Source: Lactifluus volemus
Lineage: Eukaryota; Basidiomycota; Agaricomycetes; Russulales; Russulaceae
Direction: 5' to 3'
DNA length: 64,000 nt
Assembly: GCA_022376515.1 (NCBI GenBank)
Contig: WTXI01000113.1
Span: 1-64,000 of the forward strand
Under the pieces are notes generated by a model. The model did no database searches and was not told where the DNA came from. It was given only the letters and a program-made list of their open reading frames with translations. Positions within the stretch are counted from its first letter, which is position 1. Every line of letters starts with the position of its first letter. A program made the position numbers and the translations under genes. Positions 30,024 to 41,249 of the stretch are shown in pieces.

Positions 30024-30138
30024 TACATGAACTACTTGGTTTTCGACAAATCGGGGGAGCTTCTGGGGGAATTTGCCCAAATTCGCACTAGCTACGATAC
30101 CGAGCACGCTGTCACTTTTTAAAAACCAAAATTAGGGG
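30024..30138 (-). repeat. Inverted repeat A, right arm
   Basis: Reverse-complement partner of 10470-10592, including CTTGGTTTTCGACAAATCGG and CCCAAATTCGCACTAGCTAC. Confidence 0.8.
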
Positions 30139-30145
30139 GGGCACG

Positions 30146-30200
30146 AGCGATCAAAGGGGCAACGCAAGCAATCAAAGTGTTGATATCGCAGTGTGGGCCA
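30146..30200 (+). repeat. Direct repeat C, second copy
   Basis: GCACGAGCGATCAAAGG...AATCAAAGTGTTGATATCGCAG, similar to 28863-28925. Confidence 0.65.
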
Positions 30201-30204
30201 ATCA

Positions 30205-30442
30205 CATTGATAATTATAATTTCGCGTAGATGAGGCATAATAGATTATAATCTATATGGAATTCATTATAAATAAGTACTAATGAGCCCCAAGATTATAA
30301 TAGCCGTACGATCAGACAGGGCCTTGATAATATTATTATAACCTAATGCAGTCACAAAATCTTGATTATAATTTTCGGCTAGACTTAGAAGCTTATTATA
30401 ACTCGCTTACAACGGCAATTATAATGTTGACACATTATAAAC
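30205..30442. repeat. Right subterminal AT-rich repeats
   Basis: Multiple TTATAAT/ATTATAA motifs (for example 30211, 30245, 30295, 30370, 30418, 30433) lead into the right terminal inverted repeat. They resemble the left subterminal region and the 16-bp satellite core. Confidence 0.7.
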
Positions 30443-30462
30443 CCCTTTCCGAATTTGCGACA
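30443..30462 (-). repeat. Right terminal inverted repeat of the 23.7-kb element
   Basis: Reverse complement begins TGTCGCAAATTCGG. Followed by CT (30463-30464) and then the resumed 3' flank of F-box copy 1. Confidence 0.85.
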
Positions 30463-33349
30463 CTCAAGAGTCTGGATTAATGTTGATGTGTCGTCATCAA
30501 TGCTCTTCTCTTCACTTTTTTGCTAGTACCTGTCTTTATAACCAACCGTTCCTCACCCCTTCCAGTGATTGCCACTTCTCCACAGCGACTCTCTGCTACT
30601 TCTTGTATTTTCATGTACGATAATCAGGCAGCCCGCGGGCCAGGAGAAATATTGATCAAGGTTGTCGTTGCGTGTTATGGAATGACACCGACCACTGGCA
30701 GACCTAGCCATGTAATATTCAGTTGATCACCATGGCGAAATACTTTAGTCGTTTCACGAGAAACCTAGCAGCTCCTCTACAAAACACTGCAAAAGTTTTG
30801 TCGGGACACAAAAGCCTATCGAATCAAGACAAAAAAGGCGGAACGCGGGGGTAGCAGGTGGTTGAGGAGTAGAAAGTAACGAACTGAGGCCCATATTGCT
30901 CGTCTTACCACAAACACCCCAACGCTAAGCCTTGTCTCACCAGATTTGACGCAACATGACTCCCCCCCATCCTCCACGAGTGCAAAGCTAGATTTCCCTC
31001 TCGGTGACTGCAGGATCGCCCCGCTTGATACGTGGTCCAGGAGAGCGCGCAGCCTGAGAGCCTGTATCGCGATGTATTAATGCGGTGGCCAAGCGTCCGG
31101 AGCGTCCCATAATCTCCCATTGCAGCCCGGAATAGATGAGGATTGTTTGGTAGGTGCCATTGTAGTGCCGAAACGCCATGTTTACAAGTCGAAAGCGTTG
31201 GTCGAGCGGAGATGAGCTCATCGGGGTCCAGTAACATAATGCATTCAATGACTTACATAACAACGTCGGCCGGTCCACGAAACGAATAATCACTCTACGT
31301 CTCCATGGCTTTACCTGCCAGCGCTCGGGTTGGACCGACGTTTACTAGAACCAAGAGTCTCGAACCCTGTCAACCCTCCCGTCGCGATTCATCGGTCGCT
31401 GCTCGATACGTAGTAGGTGTAGTGGTATCCTGGGTTAGCGTTGCTCATGCCTAGATTGAAATAAACCCGCGCGTCGTTCATAGTGTAATTGCTGGCACGT
31501 AGTAGAATAGCAACTTGAATGTCTAGTATTGCAGAGACATCGGCGACAAAGATGTGACTAACACGTCCAAGGTCTGTCAGATCTTTTCAGGACCAGACGA
31601 AGAGTCCCCCCTACTGAGAACATCTACACGCTCGGTAATTTCAAGAGTATGGGACCCCGATGTTCCCTCAGATGGTGGGGCCACGCCTTTTTTCAACCCA
31701 GTCCATGAGAACATTACCAGGTGACATACAACAAAACTGCACGATCTCATAGTTAGTGTCAACTCGCAACCAGTTGTATTCCACGCAACTAAAGCTTGAT
31801 CTGGCGTGGGATAAGCTCGAGTCTGCTCGACCATGGTGGGATACTGCTCAGCCGGAACTGATTAATTTACTTGGGCGCGTGCGCAGAAGGATCCCCAGAG
31901 GTTAGAGTCAAAACGCTGGAGGTGAGCACTGTGTCGTAGTTGTTCGTGGTAGAAATGTACTCGCGTTCTTCGCTTGTCCGAGTGTGGGAATAATTAATTA
32001 ATTCCCACTCAACACGACCTTCCTCACCACTTCATCGGCACACCTCTTGCCCTTAATACAATCACCTCTGCCACCTGGTACAAATTTCCCATTTTATGTC
32101 TACGTCACAAGCCACTTGGGTGTCTGTAGCATTTCGGCTTCGTGATGAAGCATCTCCAGGTCCTCCGGTCCATGAAGTTATCAGGTCAGATCTCATCTGT
32201 CTTTCTTCCTTTCACCCCAACTCATGTTGTCGTCCGTTAGAAGGGCGTGTCTTGCCACTCGGTGAAGTTTCGAGTCAACATCCTTGTTCCTTTGCTTACA
32301 TCAGCGGTCTAGTCACACGCTCTTTCGCCTCGCCTTCGCTTTGCGCCTCTCACCCCGCCTGTCCCTTTATCCCCATTCCACCGTGCGATCCCATATGCTC
32401 TATGACAGTGAGTCGTGATCTGCTCTATCCTTGTGTACCTTCTTTCATTTCTCCCCCTGAGACTGTGACCCTCCCCTTTTGTTGGAACCTCTTTGATGCC
32501 AGCGTGTTGAATATCTACCATGCCCCGAGGAGCAAAGTCTAATTGGAACAAGCAGAAAGCCATACGAACAGTGGCATCGTCCTGATGAGCTAAGACGTTT
32601 GTGAGTGAGTTGCCTTCTCCGTACTCCACACTACCTCTGCGACCGCTTCTCTCAGATTACTTGTCATTCCAGCACTTACGCGACTGCCACCGACATGCGT
32701 CTCGATAACATCAAGAAGAATTGAACGCGAATGACCATTATTTCCCACGGGTCCAAGTCAGTGGGTACTTCAAATTATTTCATTGTGTGTCGACTTGTGG
32801 CCAGAACATGTTAATATTTCGGGAGAGTACGTACAGCCCTGTCCCTCCACCTATGCCATAACGATGGCTGTTGGGCATAACTAATCGTAAGCGCTCTCGA
32901 GAACCATCCCTATCGCCACTCATCGCGGTGGACTTTGCCTTCGATGTTCCTCTTCTCGGGGACATCTTTATATCATTCGTTGGTACACTTGTACTTTATA
33001 CATGATACTTAATGATACTCAGAGTGGATGTTGGCCTCTATCGCTGCCAGAAATCGGATAACGGCATTTTTATGAGCGCTTGCGGTACACGTACATCATG
33101 TGACCTGCATCCGAGTCGTGCGACCTCAACCACACAGCCTCTCTGCGGCCCTCAGCTGAACTATCAACGCCTCTTTCGAAAAGTTCTCTTTCTTGCAGGT
33201 ACGTCCAGAATCTATCCCTCACTGCAATAGTCGTCTAAGCTAACTCTGTGCTTGCTAAGGTTGAATTTCGAATCACTAGCAGTCACACTCGAAAGCCCAT
33301 TAACCATCCATCTTCTCAACGAAAGTTTCGAGGGAAAGGGCAGGTCATT
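30463..33349 (+). other. 3' flank of F-box copy 1 and 5' block of copy 2
   Basis: 30463-30720 is the displaced 3' flank of copy 1 (gtctggattaatgttgatg..., ...catgtaatattc), homologous to 38505-38800. Then come minus-strand relic sequence (31330-31800, including a stopped copy of the IFVADVSAILDIQVA frame) and the VDFAFDVPLLGDIF membrane-protein relic (32930-32970). The promoter and 5' UTR of copy 2 follow, with a candidate 5'-UTR intron starting at the GTACGTCC near 33199. No intact gene is present. Confidence 0.6.
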
Positions 33350-34832
33350 ATGCGTCACCGGAAAGCACGTATTAATCAAAAACGACCGGGTACGTCTCAT
33401 AACCATAAAGCCGCCACTGAAGCAATCACTCACTTGGATCGAGTTAGACCCGACTTCTTTCCCACGCGTGACAATCAAATCCCTCCCTAACGATGTCCTC
33501 CTGGACATCTTCGACTTCTGTCAAATGCATTCCCCTCGATGCTGGCATGCACTGGTGCATGTATGCCGAACGTGGAGATACATTGTGTTTCAATCACCGC
33601 TTCGTCTTGATTTGCGACTTGAATGCGATGCGGACACACCCGTGAAGAGGACGCTAGATGTCTGGCCACGCGGCTTTCCTATCCTCATAAAGGAATTGCG
33701 ATTGCGACACCCTCTGAGTGGAACTAACATTATTGCCGCACTCGAGCATCACGATCGCGTATCCGAAATCTATCTCACTATAACAAGTACTCTATTGAAG
33801 CGACTCAACAAAGCGATGAAGAAGCCGTATCCAGTTTTGACACATCTTCGCTTTCGTATTCGGAAGTCAGTGGCACCGGTGCTTCGCGATACCTTTTTGG
33901 GTGGATCTGCCCCGCGTCTCAAGTATCTCAACTTGTTTGGTATTCCATTTCCGGCACTACCAAAATTGCTTCCATCTTGCCATAATCTTGTCGATGTTCG
34001 ACTGTGGAACACACCTAATACCGGTTACATTTCACCCGAAGCTATGGCCACAGCCCTATCCGCGTTGACCAAGCTTAAAGTCGTTCACATTGGATTCGAA
34101 TCCCCAGCTTCTCGTCCTGATCCAGAAAATAGACCTCCCACTTCATTGACACGCGTTGTCCTCCCCGATCTCACCCATCTCGTGTTCCACGGCGCCAGCG
34201 AGTACTTTGAGGATCTCGTGGCTCGGATCGACACCCCTGCTATTATTTACGTCGACACATCGTTCTTCAATCAGCTCGATTTTGACATTCCCCATTTCCT
34301 CCAATTTATCAGTCGCACACAAATTCCCAGATCCCTCGAGGAAGCTAGGCTGCGCTTTGAAGGACTCGTCCACTTCAAGGTTGGTCGTCGTGATCCACCG
34401 GGAGGAGAGGAATTTCGGATCGCTCTGTCAATAGCGATATCTTGTCGTGCGTTGGATTGGCAAGTTGCATGTTTAGCGCAAATATGCGGCAAGATTTCGC
34501 CTTTGTTATCCAATGTAGAACGGCTTATCGTTACCAGTTACTATGTAGTGTTTTCAGATTGGAAAGATTACGTGGATAACCCCCAATGGCTGGAGCTCTT
34601 TCATGCATTTTCGGCTTTGCAGCACATGCGTATACCACCCAGACTGGGTGAGATTATGGCATCTGCGCTGCAAGAGCTCACTGGGGAAAGGGTCATGGAC
34701 GCGTTGCCGATGCTACGCCATCTCTACCTTCCACCCCCCTTTGAATCCACGCAGCAGGCTATAGAGTCATTCATTTCCTCACGCCAGCGTTCCGATCGCC
34801 CTGTCACTGTCTATCTCACAGAAATGGGCTGA
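33350..34832 (+). CDS. F-box protein, array copy 2 (intact)
   Basis: Exon 1 33350-33389, intron 33390-33447 (GTACGT...TTAG), exon 2 33448-34832; 474 aa in frame. F-box SLPNDVLLDIFDF followed by CWHALVHVCRTWR; the leucine-rich body is shared with the other copies. As in copy 1 the intron is open, so an unspliced frame from further upstream also exists. The segment after the F-box is shorter here (QMHSPRCW). The C terminus is VYLTEMG, as in copy 1, which suggests these two are close sisters. A presumed SCF adaptor; the substrate is unknown. Confidence 0.85.
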
Positions 34833-37005
34833 TTTTTAGGTGTCTGCCAGTGGATTATTGTCCGAGTCGATGCGTCGTCATCAATGTTCTCCACTTCTCT
34901 TTTTGCTAGTACTTTACAGCCATTCCTCACCCCTCCCTGTGATTGACACCTCCCCCTGCTGCTTCTTGTATTTTGATGTACGATAATCGGTTGGCCCGCA
35001 CTTCGGTGCCTGAGGCCAGGAGAGATACAGATCAATATTGTCGTTGCGTGTTATGGACTGACACCCGGGTGAGTCGGACGGAAGGCGTCAACGCCGGCAC
35101 ACTGGCCATGTAATATTGAAGTCATTCGCGAGAAATCTAGCTTCTCCTCTACAAAACACTACAGACATTTCACCGGGACACAAAAGTCTATTCAAGACAG
35201 GAAAAAGACGGAACGTAGAGGTAGCAGGTGGTCAAGGGGGAGGAGAAAGTGATGAACTGGGGCCCATATTGCTCGCCTCACTCCAACTCTAAGATTTAAT
35301 GCTCATTATCTCACCAAATTTAATGCAACATGGCCGCCCGTCCTGCACGAGTGCAGAGCCAGATATCCTCTTCGGCAGCTGCGGGATCAATCCATTGTCC
35401 AGGAGAGTGCGCATAGCCTGCGGCATCGCGATATGTTGATGCGGTGGCCAAGAGTTCAGAGCATGCTCCATTGCAGGCCCATAATCGATGAAGGTCGTTT
35501 GGTAGGTGCCGTTATAGCGTCGAAACGCCATGTCTCCACTAGAGAAGTGTAGGTCGAGCAGAGGATGAGCCCATCGAGGTCCAGTAACACATTGCATTCC
35601 GTGACTTACATCACAACGTCAGCCGGTCCACGAAACGAATAACCACTCTACTTCTCCATGGCTTTACCTGTTCGGGTTGGACCGCTGTTTACTGGAACCA
35701 AGAATCTCCGCAGCCTTTTTCAACCCAGTGAAATACGACGATCTCCAACTAGTCCTATTCCGCGCGACTACAACTTGAACTTGGTATTAGAGTGAGATAG
35801 TAGCTCGAGTCTGCTCGACCATGGTGGGATACCGCTTAGCCGGAATTGATTAACTCACTTGGACACGCGCGCGGAAGGATCCCCAGAGGTTAGAGCCAAA
35901 ATACTGGAAATGAGTATCGTAGTTGTTCGCGATAGAAATGTACTCGGGATCCTCAGTGCGTGGGAACAATTCCCACTCAACGCGACCTTCATCTCGCCCA
36001 CCGCCCTTGCTTCCCTAATACTACCACCTCTGGAAATTCTCCCATTTTATGTCTACGTCATAATCCACTCGGGTGTCCATGCCAGCATTTCCACTTCGTG
36101 ACGAACATCTCGGAGTCTTCGAGTCGGCGTGATCCCCTTCAAGCTATCAGGTCAGGTCAGATCTTCTCCTCAGTCTTGAGTGAGTCGTAATCCGCTCTGA
36201 CCGTGTCACTGTGTGCCCATTTCTCCCTCCTGAGACGGAAACCCTCCTCCTTTGGTGGAATCTCTTTGATGCCAGCGTGTGGAATATCTACCCTGCCTCG
36301 AGGAACAAAGTCTAATGGTGCCCGGAAAGAGCAGAATGCCACACGAACAGTGGCATCTCCCTGAAAATGAGCCAAGACGTTTGTGAGTGAGTTGCGTTCT
36401 CCGTACTCCACACTACCTATGCGACCGCTTCTCTGAGATTTCCTGTCATTCCACCACTTATGCGACTGCCACCGACATGCGTCTCGATAACATCAACATG
36501 TTAATAGTCGGGAGAGTACGTACAGCCCTGTCCCTCCACCTATTCCATAACGATGGCTGTTGGGTGTAACTACTAGTAATAGTAAGCGCTCTCGAGAATC
36601 ATCCCCATCGCCGCTCATTGCGGTGGACTTTGCCTTCGATGTTCCTCTTCTCGGGGACATCTTTGTATCGTTTGTTAGTACACTTGTACTTTATACATGA
36701 TACCTAATGATACTCAGAGTGGATGTTGGCCTCTATTGCTGCCAGAAATCGGATAAACGGTATTTTGATTTTTATGAGCGCTTGCGGTACACGTGCATCA
36801 TGTGCCAGTGACATGCATGCATCGTGCGACCTCAACAACACAGCCTCTCTGCGGCCTCAAGTGAACCATCAACGCCTCTGTCGAATAGTTCTCTTTCTTG
36901 CAGGTACGTCCAGAATCCACTGCAATACCAGTCTAAGCTAACTCTGTGCTTGGTAAGGTTGAATTTCGAATCATGGACCGGGGCAGTCACACTCGACAGC
37001 CCATT
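34833..37005 (+). other. Spacer between F-box copies 2 and 3
   Basis: Shortest full spacer. It holds the 3' flank (ggattattgtccgagtcgatg...), minus-strand relic (35289-35597, 102 codons), deletion-bearing middle blocks, the membrane-protein relic near 36625-36650 and the 5' UTR with a GTACGTCC donor near 36904. No intact gene. Confidence 0.6.
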
Positions 37006-38507
37006 ATGCGTCACCGGAAAGCACGTATTAATCAAAAACGACCGGGTACGTCTCATGACCATAAACCGCCGCTGAAGCTATCACTCATTTAGATCAAGGA
37101 GGCTTGAGTTCTTTCCCACGTGTGACAATCGGATCACTCCCTGACAATGTCCTCCTGGAGGTCTTCAACCTCTATGAAACGTACACTTATCAATGGTGGA
37201 TTACACTGGTGCACGTATGCCGAAGGTGGAGATTCATTGTGTTTGAATCACCGCTTCGTCTTCATTTGCAACTTCATTGCGATGCGTACACACCCGTGAA
37301 GAAGACGCTAGATGTCTGGCCACGCGGCATTCCTGTCATCATACGGGAATCGAGATCGCGACTCCCTCTGGGTGGAGCTAACATTATTTCCGCACTCGAG
37401 CATCATGATCGTGTGTCCGGAATCGATCTCGAAATAACAAATACTCTATTGAAGCGACTCAACAAAGTGATGAAGAAGCCGTATCCAGTTTTGACATATC
37501 TTGGCCTTAAACATATTTCAAATTCGAAGCCAGCACTGGTGCTTCGCGATACCTTTTTAGGTGGATCTGCCCCGCGTCTCAAGTATCTCGACTTGGAGAG
37601 TATTCCATTTCCGGCACTACCAAAATTTCTTCCATCTTGCCATGACCTTGTCGAAGTTGTTTTCACGAAGATACCCAATACCGGTTACATCTCACCCGAA
37701 GCTGTAGCCATAGCCCTATCCGCGTTGACCAAGCTTAAAGACGTTTACATCGGATTCGAATCCCCGGCTTCTCGTCCTGATCCAACAAATGGACCTCCCA
37801 CTTCATTGACACGTGTTGTCCTCCCCGCTCTCACTCGTTTGTATTTCCACGGTGCTAGCGAGTACTCTGAGGATCTCGTGGCTCGCATCGACACTCCTGC
37901 TATTATTTCCGTCCACACACGGTTCTTCAATCAGCTCGATTTTGACATTCCACATTTCCTCCAGTTTATCGGTCGCACATGGATCCCCGGCTTCGAGGAA
38001 GCGAATCTGTCCTTTTATGACAAAACTGTCTTCATCAACTTTCGTCATCGTGATCCACAGGGAGGGAAGGAATTTGGGAGCGCTCTATCTATCACGATAT
38101 CGTGCCATGCTTTGGATTGGCAAGTTGCGTGTGTAGCTCAAATATGCGGCAAGATTTCGCCTCTCTTATCCAATGTAGAACGGCTTCACATCGATACCAG
38201 CCACCCTGACAGAGAAGTCTTTTCAGATTGGAAAGACTACGTGGATAACCCCCAATGGCTGGAGATCTTCCATGCATTTTCGGCTTTGCAGCACATGGAT
38301 ATACCACCCATACTGGGTCAGATTATTGGATCTGCGCTGCAAGAGCTCACTGGGGAAAGTGTCATGGACGCGTTGCCGATGCTACGCCATCTCTACCTTC
38401 CATTCCTCTCTGAATCTACCCAGCAGGCTATACAGCCATTCATTTCCTCACGCCAGCGTTCCAATCGCCCTGTCACCGTCCATCCCCTGGCCACTCGAAT
38501 GGACTGA
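37006..38507 (+). CDS. F-box protein, array copy 3 (intact)
   Basis: Exon 1 37006-37045; intron 37046-37098 with acceptor ATCAAG (an AG six bases earlier is also in frame); exon 2 37099-38507; 482 aa. The exon 2 lead is GGLSSFPRV, shared with copy 7, instead of DPTSFPRV. F-box SLPDNVLLEVFNLYE. The C terminus is divergent (TVHPLATRMD) because of a small insertion near the stop. The region between YLGL and the leucine repeats has the KHISNSKPALVLRD variant, related to copies 4 and 7. A presumed SCF substrate adaptor. Confidence 0.85.
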
Positions 38508-41249
38508 TTGTCAGGAGTCTGGATTATTGTCGATGCGTCGTCATCAATTTTCTCCACTTCTCTTTTTGCTAGTACCTGTCTTCATAGCCGTTCCTCACCC
38601 CTCCCTGTGATTGCCACCTCCCCACAGCAGCTCTCTGCTCCTTGTATTTTGATGTACGATAATCGCGCGGTCCGCACTTTTGTGCCTCAGGCCTGGAGAA
38701 ATACAGATCAATGTTGTCGTTGCGTGTTACGGACTGACACCCGGGTGAGTCGGGCAAAAGGCATCCACCGCCGGCACACATGGCCATGTAATATTCGGTT
38801 GATCAACACCGCAAACTACTGAAGTCATTTCATGACAAATTTAGCTGCTTCTCTACAAAACACTAGACATTTCGCCGGGACACAAAAGTCTATTCAAGAC
38901 ACGAAAAAGACGGAACGTTGAGGTAGCAGTTGGTCGAGGAGGAGGAGAAAGTAGCGAACTGAAGCCCATATTGCTCGCCTTACCACAAACACTCCAACTC
39001 TAAGATTTATGCTCATTATCTCACCGAATTGATGCGACATGGCCGCCCGTCCTGCCAGTGCGCGAGTGCAAAGCCAGATTTCCTCTTCGGCAGCTGCGGG
39101 ATCAATCCGTTGTCCGGGAGAGTGCGCATAGCCTGCGGCATCGCGATGTATTGATGAGGTGAACAAGCGATCGGAGCGCACCATAATCTCCCATTGCAGC
39201 CCGGAATCGATGAAGATTGTTCGGTAGGTGCAGTTGTAGTGCCGAAGCGCCATGTTTACGCTAGAGAAGCCAAAAGAGTTAGTCGAGCGGAGGATGAGCC
39301 CATCGAGGTCCAGTAACACAGTGCATTCTATGACTTACATAACAACGTCGGCCGGTCCAAGAATCGAATAATCACTCTACGTCTCCATGGCTTTACCTGC
39401 CAGTGCTCGGGTTGGATTGAACTTTGCTGGAACCAAGAGTCTCGAACCCCGTCAACCCTCCAGTCGCGATCCATCGGTCGCTGCTCGATACGTAGTGGGT
39501 GTAGTGGTATCCTGGGTCAGCGTTGCTCATGCCTAGATTGAAATAAACCTGCGCGTCGTTCATAGTGTAATTGTTGGCACGTAGTGGAGTAGCAACTTGA
39601 ATGTCTAGTATTGCAGAGACATCGGCGACAAAGATGTGACTAACACGTCCAAGGTCTGTCAGAACGTTTCAGGACCAGACGAAGAGTTTGCCCCTCTTGA
39701 GAACATCTATATGCTCGGTAGTTTCAAGAGTATGGGACCCCGATGTTCCCTCAGATGGTGGGGCCACGCCTTTTTTCAACCCAGTCCATGAGAGTATTAA
39801 CAGGTGACATACAACAAAACTGCACGATCTCATAGTTAGTGTCAACTCGCAACCAGTTCTACTCCACGCGACTAAAGCTTGGTCTGGCGTGGGCCCGGGA
39901 TAGGCTGCTCGTCCATGGTGGGATACTGCTCAGCCGGAATTGATTAATTTACTTGGGCGGGTGCGGGGAAGGATCCCCAGAGGATAGAGCCAAAATACTG
40001 GAATTGAGTATTCGTGGTAGAAATGTACTCGCACGTTCCTCGCTTGTCCGAGGTGTGGGAACAATTCCCATTCAACACGACCTTCCTCATCACTTGGTCG
40101 TCACATCTCTCGCTCCTTGCTTCCCTAATACAATCACCTCTGCCACCTGGTACAAATTTCTCATTTTATGCCAAACGTCACTTGTGTATCCATGCCAGCA
40201 TTTCCGCTTCGTGACGAACATCTCCGAGTTCGAGTCCTCGAGTCAGCGTGATCCCCTTCAATTTATCAGGTCAGATTATCTTTCTTCCTTTTCCTCTTTT
40301 ATCCTATCTGCAACACACCCGCACCCACGTCATCGTCCATTGCAATCTCACATGCACTATGATGGTGAGTCGTAATTCGTTCTATCCTTGTGCTCCTTTC
40401 ATTTCTCCCTTTTAGACCGTGGCCAGCCCCTTTTGGTGGAATCTCTTTGATGCCAGTGTGTGCCATATCTACCATGCCCCGAGGAGCGAAGTCTAATGAT
40501 ACCCGGATCGAGGAGAATGCCCCACGAACAGTGGCATCTTCCCGAAAACGAGCTAAGACGTTTGTGAGTGAGTTGCCTTCTCCGTACTCCACACCACCTC
40601 TGCGACCGCTTCTCTGAGATTTCCTGTCATTCCAGCACTTATGCGACTGCCACCGACATGCGTCTCGATAACATCAACAAGAATTGAACGCTCAGGCTGC
40701 ACTGGGGATGTACCGCCTCGAGCTTTCGAACGACCATTATTTCCCGCGAGTACAAGTCAGCGAGTGCTTCAAAACATTTGATTGTGTGTCGACTTGTGGA
40801 CAGAATTCCATGTTAATATTCGGGAGAGTTTTCCCTATCGCCACAGTGCTCATCGCGGTGGACTCTGCCTTCAATATTCCCCTTCTAGGGGATATCTTTG
40901 AATCGTCGTTACACTAGTTATTCATGCTACTTAATGATACTCAGAGTGGTCTCTAATCGCTGCCAGAAATGGGATAGCTGTATTTTTATAAGCGCTGCAG
41001 TACTCGTGTATCATGTGACCTGCATCGCGCGACCTCAACAGCACAGCCTCTCTGCGGCCCTCAGCTGAACTATCAACATCTCTGTCGAAGAGCTCATTCT
41101 CGCAGGTACGTCCAGAATCCAGATCCCTCACTGCAATAGCAGTCTAAGCTAACTCTGTGCTTGCTAGGGTTGAATTTCGAATCACTAGCAGTCACACTCG
41201 ACAGCCCATTAACTATCCATCTTCTCAACAAGGGAAAGGGCAGGTCATT
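38508..41249 (+). other. Spacer between F-box copies 3 and 4
   Basis: Contains the 3' flank, a 141-codon minus-strand relic (39319-38894), the additional minus-strand segment 39661-39393 and the membrane-protein relic near 40850-40900 (partly deleted). Its left half is almost identical to 42767-44700, so the two spacers were homogenised or duplicated recently. Confidence 0.6.
39393..39661 (-). pseudogene. Minus-strand coding relic (VADVSAILDIQVATPLRANN)
   Basis: About 88 codons open on the minus strand: DLGRVSHIFVADVSAILDIQ, then NYTMNDAQVYFNLGMSNADP and SSDRWIATGGLTGFETLGSS, ending at TAA or at a GTAAAG donor (GGCAG before it). Copies occur at about 31576-31330 (with a stop) and 43885-43640. 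Units upstream of copies 1, 3, 7 and 8 have lost it by a deletion between ccaagagtct and ttttcaacc. The composition is protein-like but I do not recognise the family. It may be an upstream exon of the other minus-strand relic. Confidence 0.4.

Larger units (their letters stand above)
6747..30462. mobile_element. 23.7-kb composite TIR element inserted in the F-box array
   Basis: The left end (6747) reads TGTCGCAAATTTCGGAAAGG; the right end (30462, reverse complement) reads TGTCGCAAATTCGGAAAGGG. These are inverted repeats of about 20 bp differing by one T. The dinucleotide CT flanks both ends (6745-6746 and 30463-30464). Removing one CT plus the element restores gattctcaagagtctgg, which aligns without gaps to the sister-unit 3' flank gattgtcaggagtctgg at about 38504, so the boundaries are precise. 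AT-rich subterminal repeats follow both ends. The cargo comprises an agaricomycete gene, a Plavaka transposase, a cyclin fusion and nested gypsy and hAT-like elements. Without the two nested insertions it is about 12.4 kb. Which transposase mobilised it is not shown; Plavaka (CMC/CACTA-related) is the obvious candidate. Confidence 0.8.

Noticed and set aside
6747..30462. Starship-type giant element
   Set aside because: No tyrosine recombinase/DUF3435 captain gene is visible, and the element has terminal inverted repeats with a 2-bp duplication, unlike Starships.
38894..39319. 141-codon minus-strand frame as a functional gene
   Set aside because: Only two recently duplicated spacers keep it open; all other units break it with different frameshifts, so it is treated as a relic.
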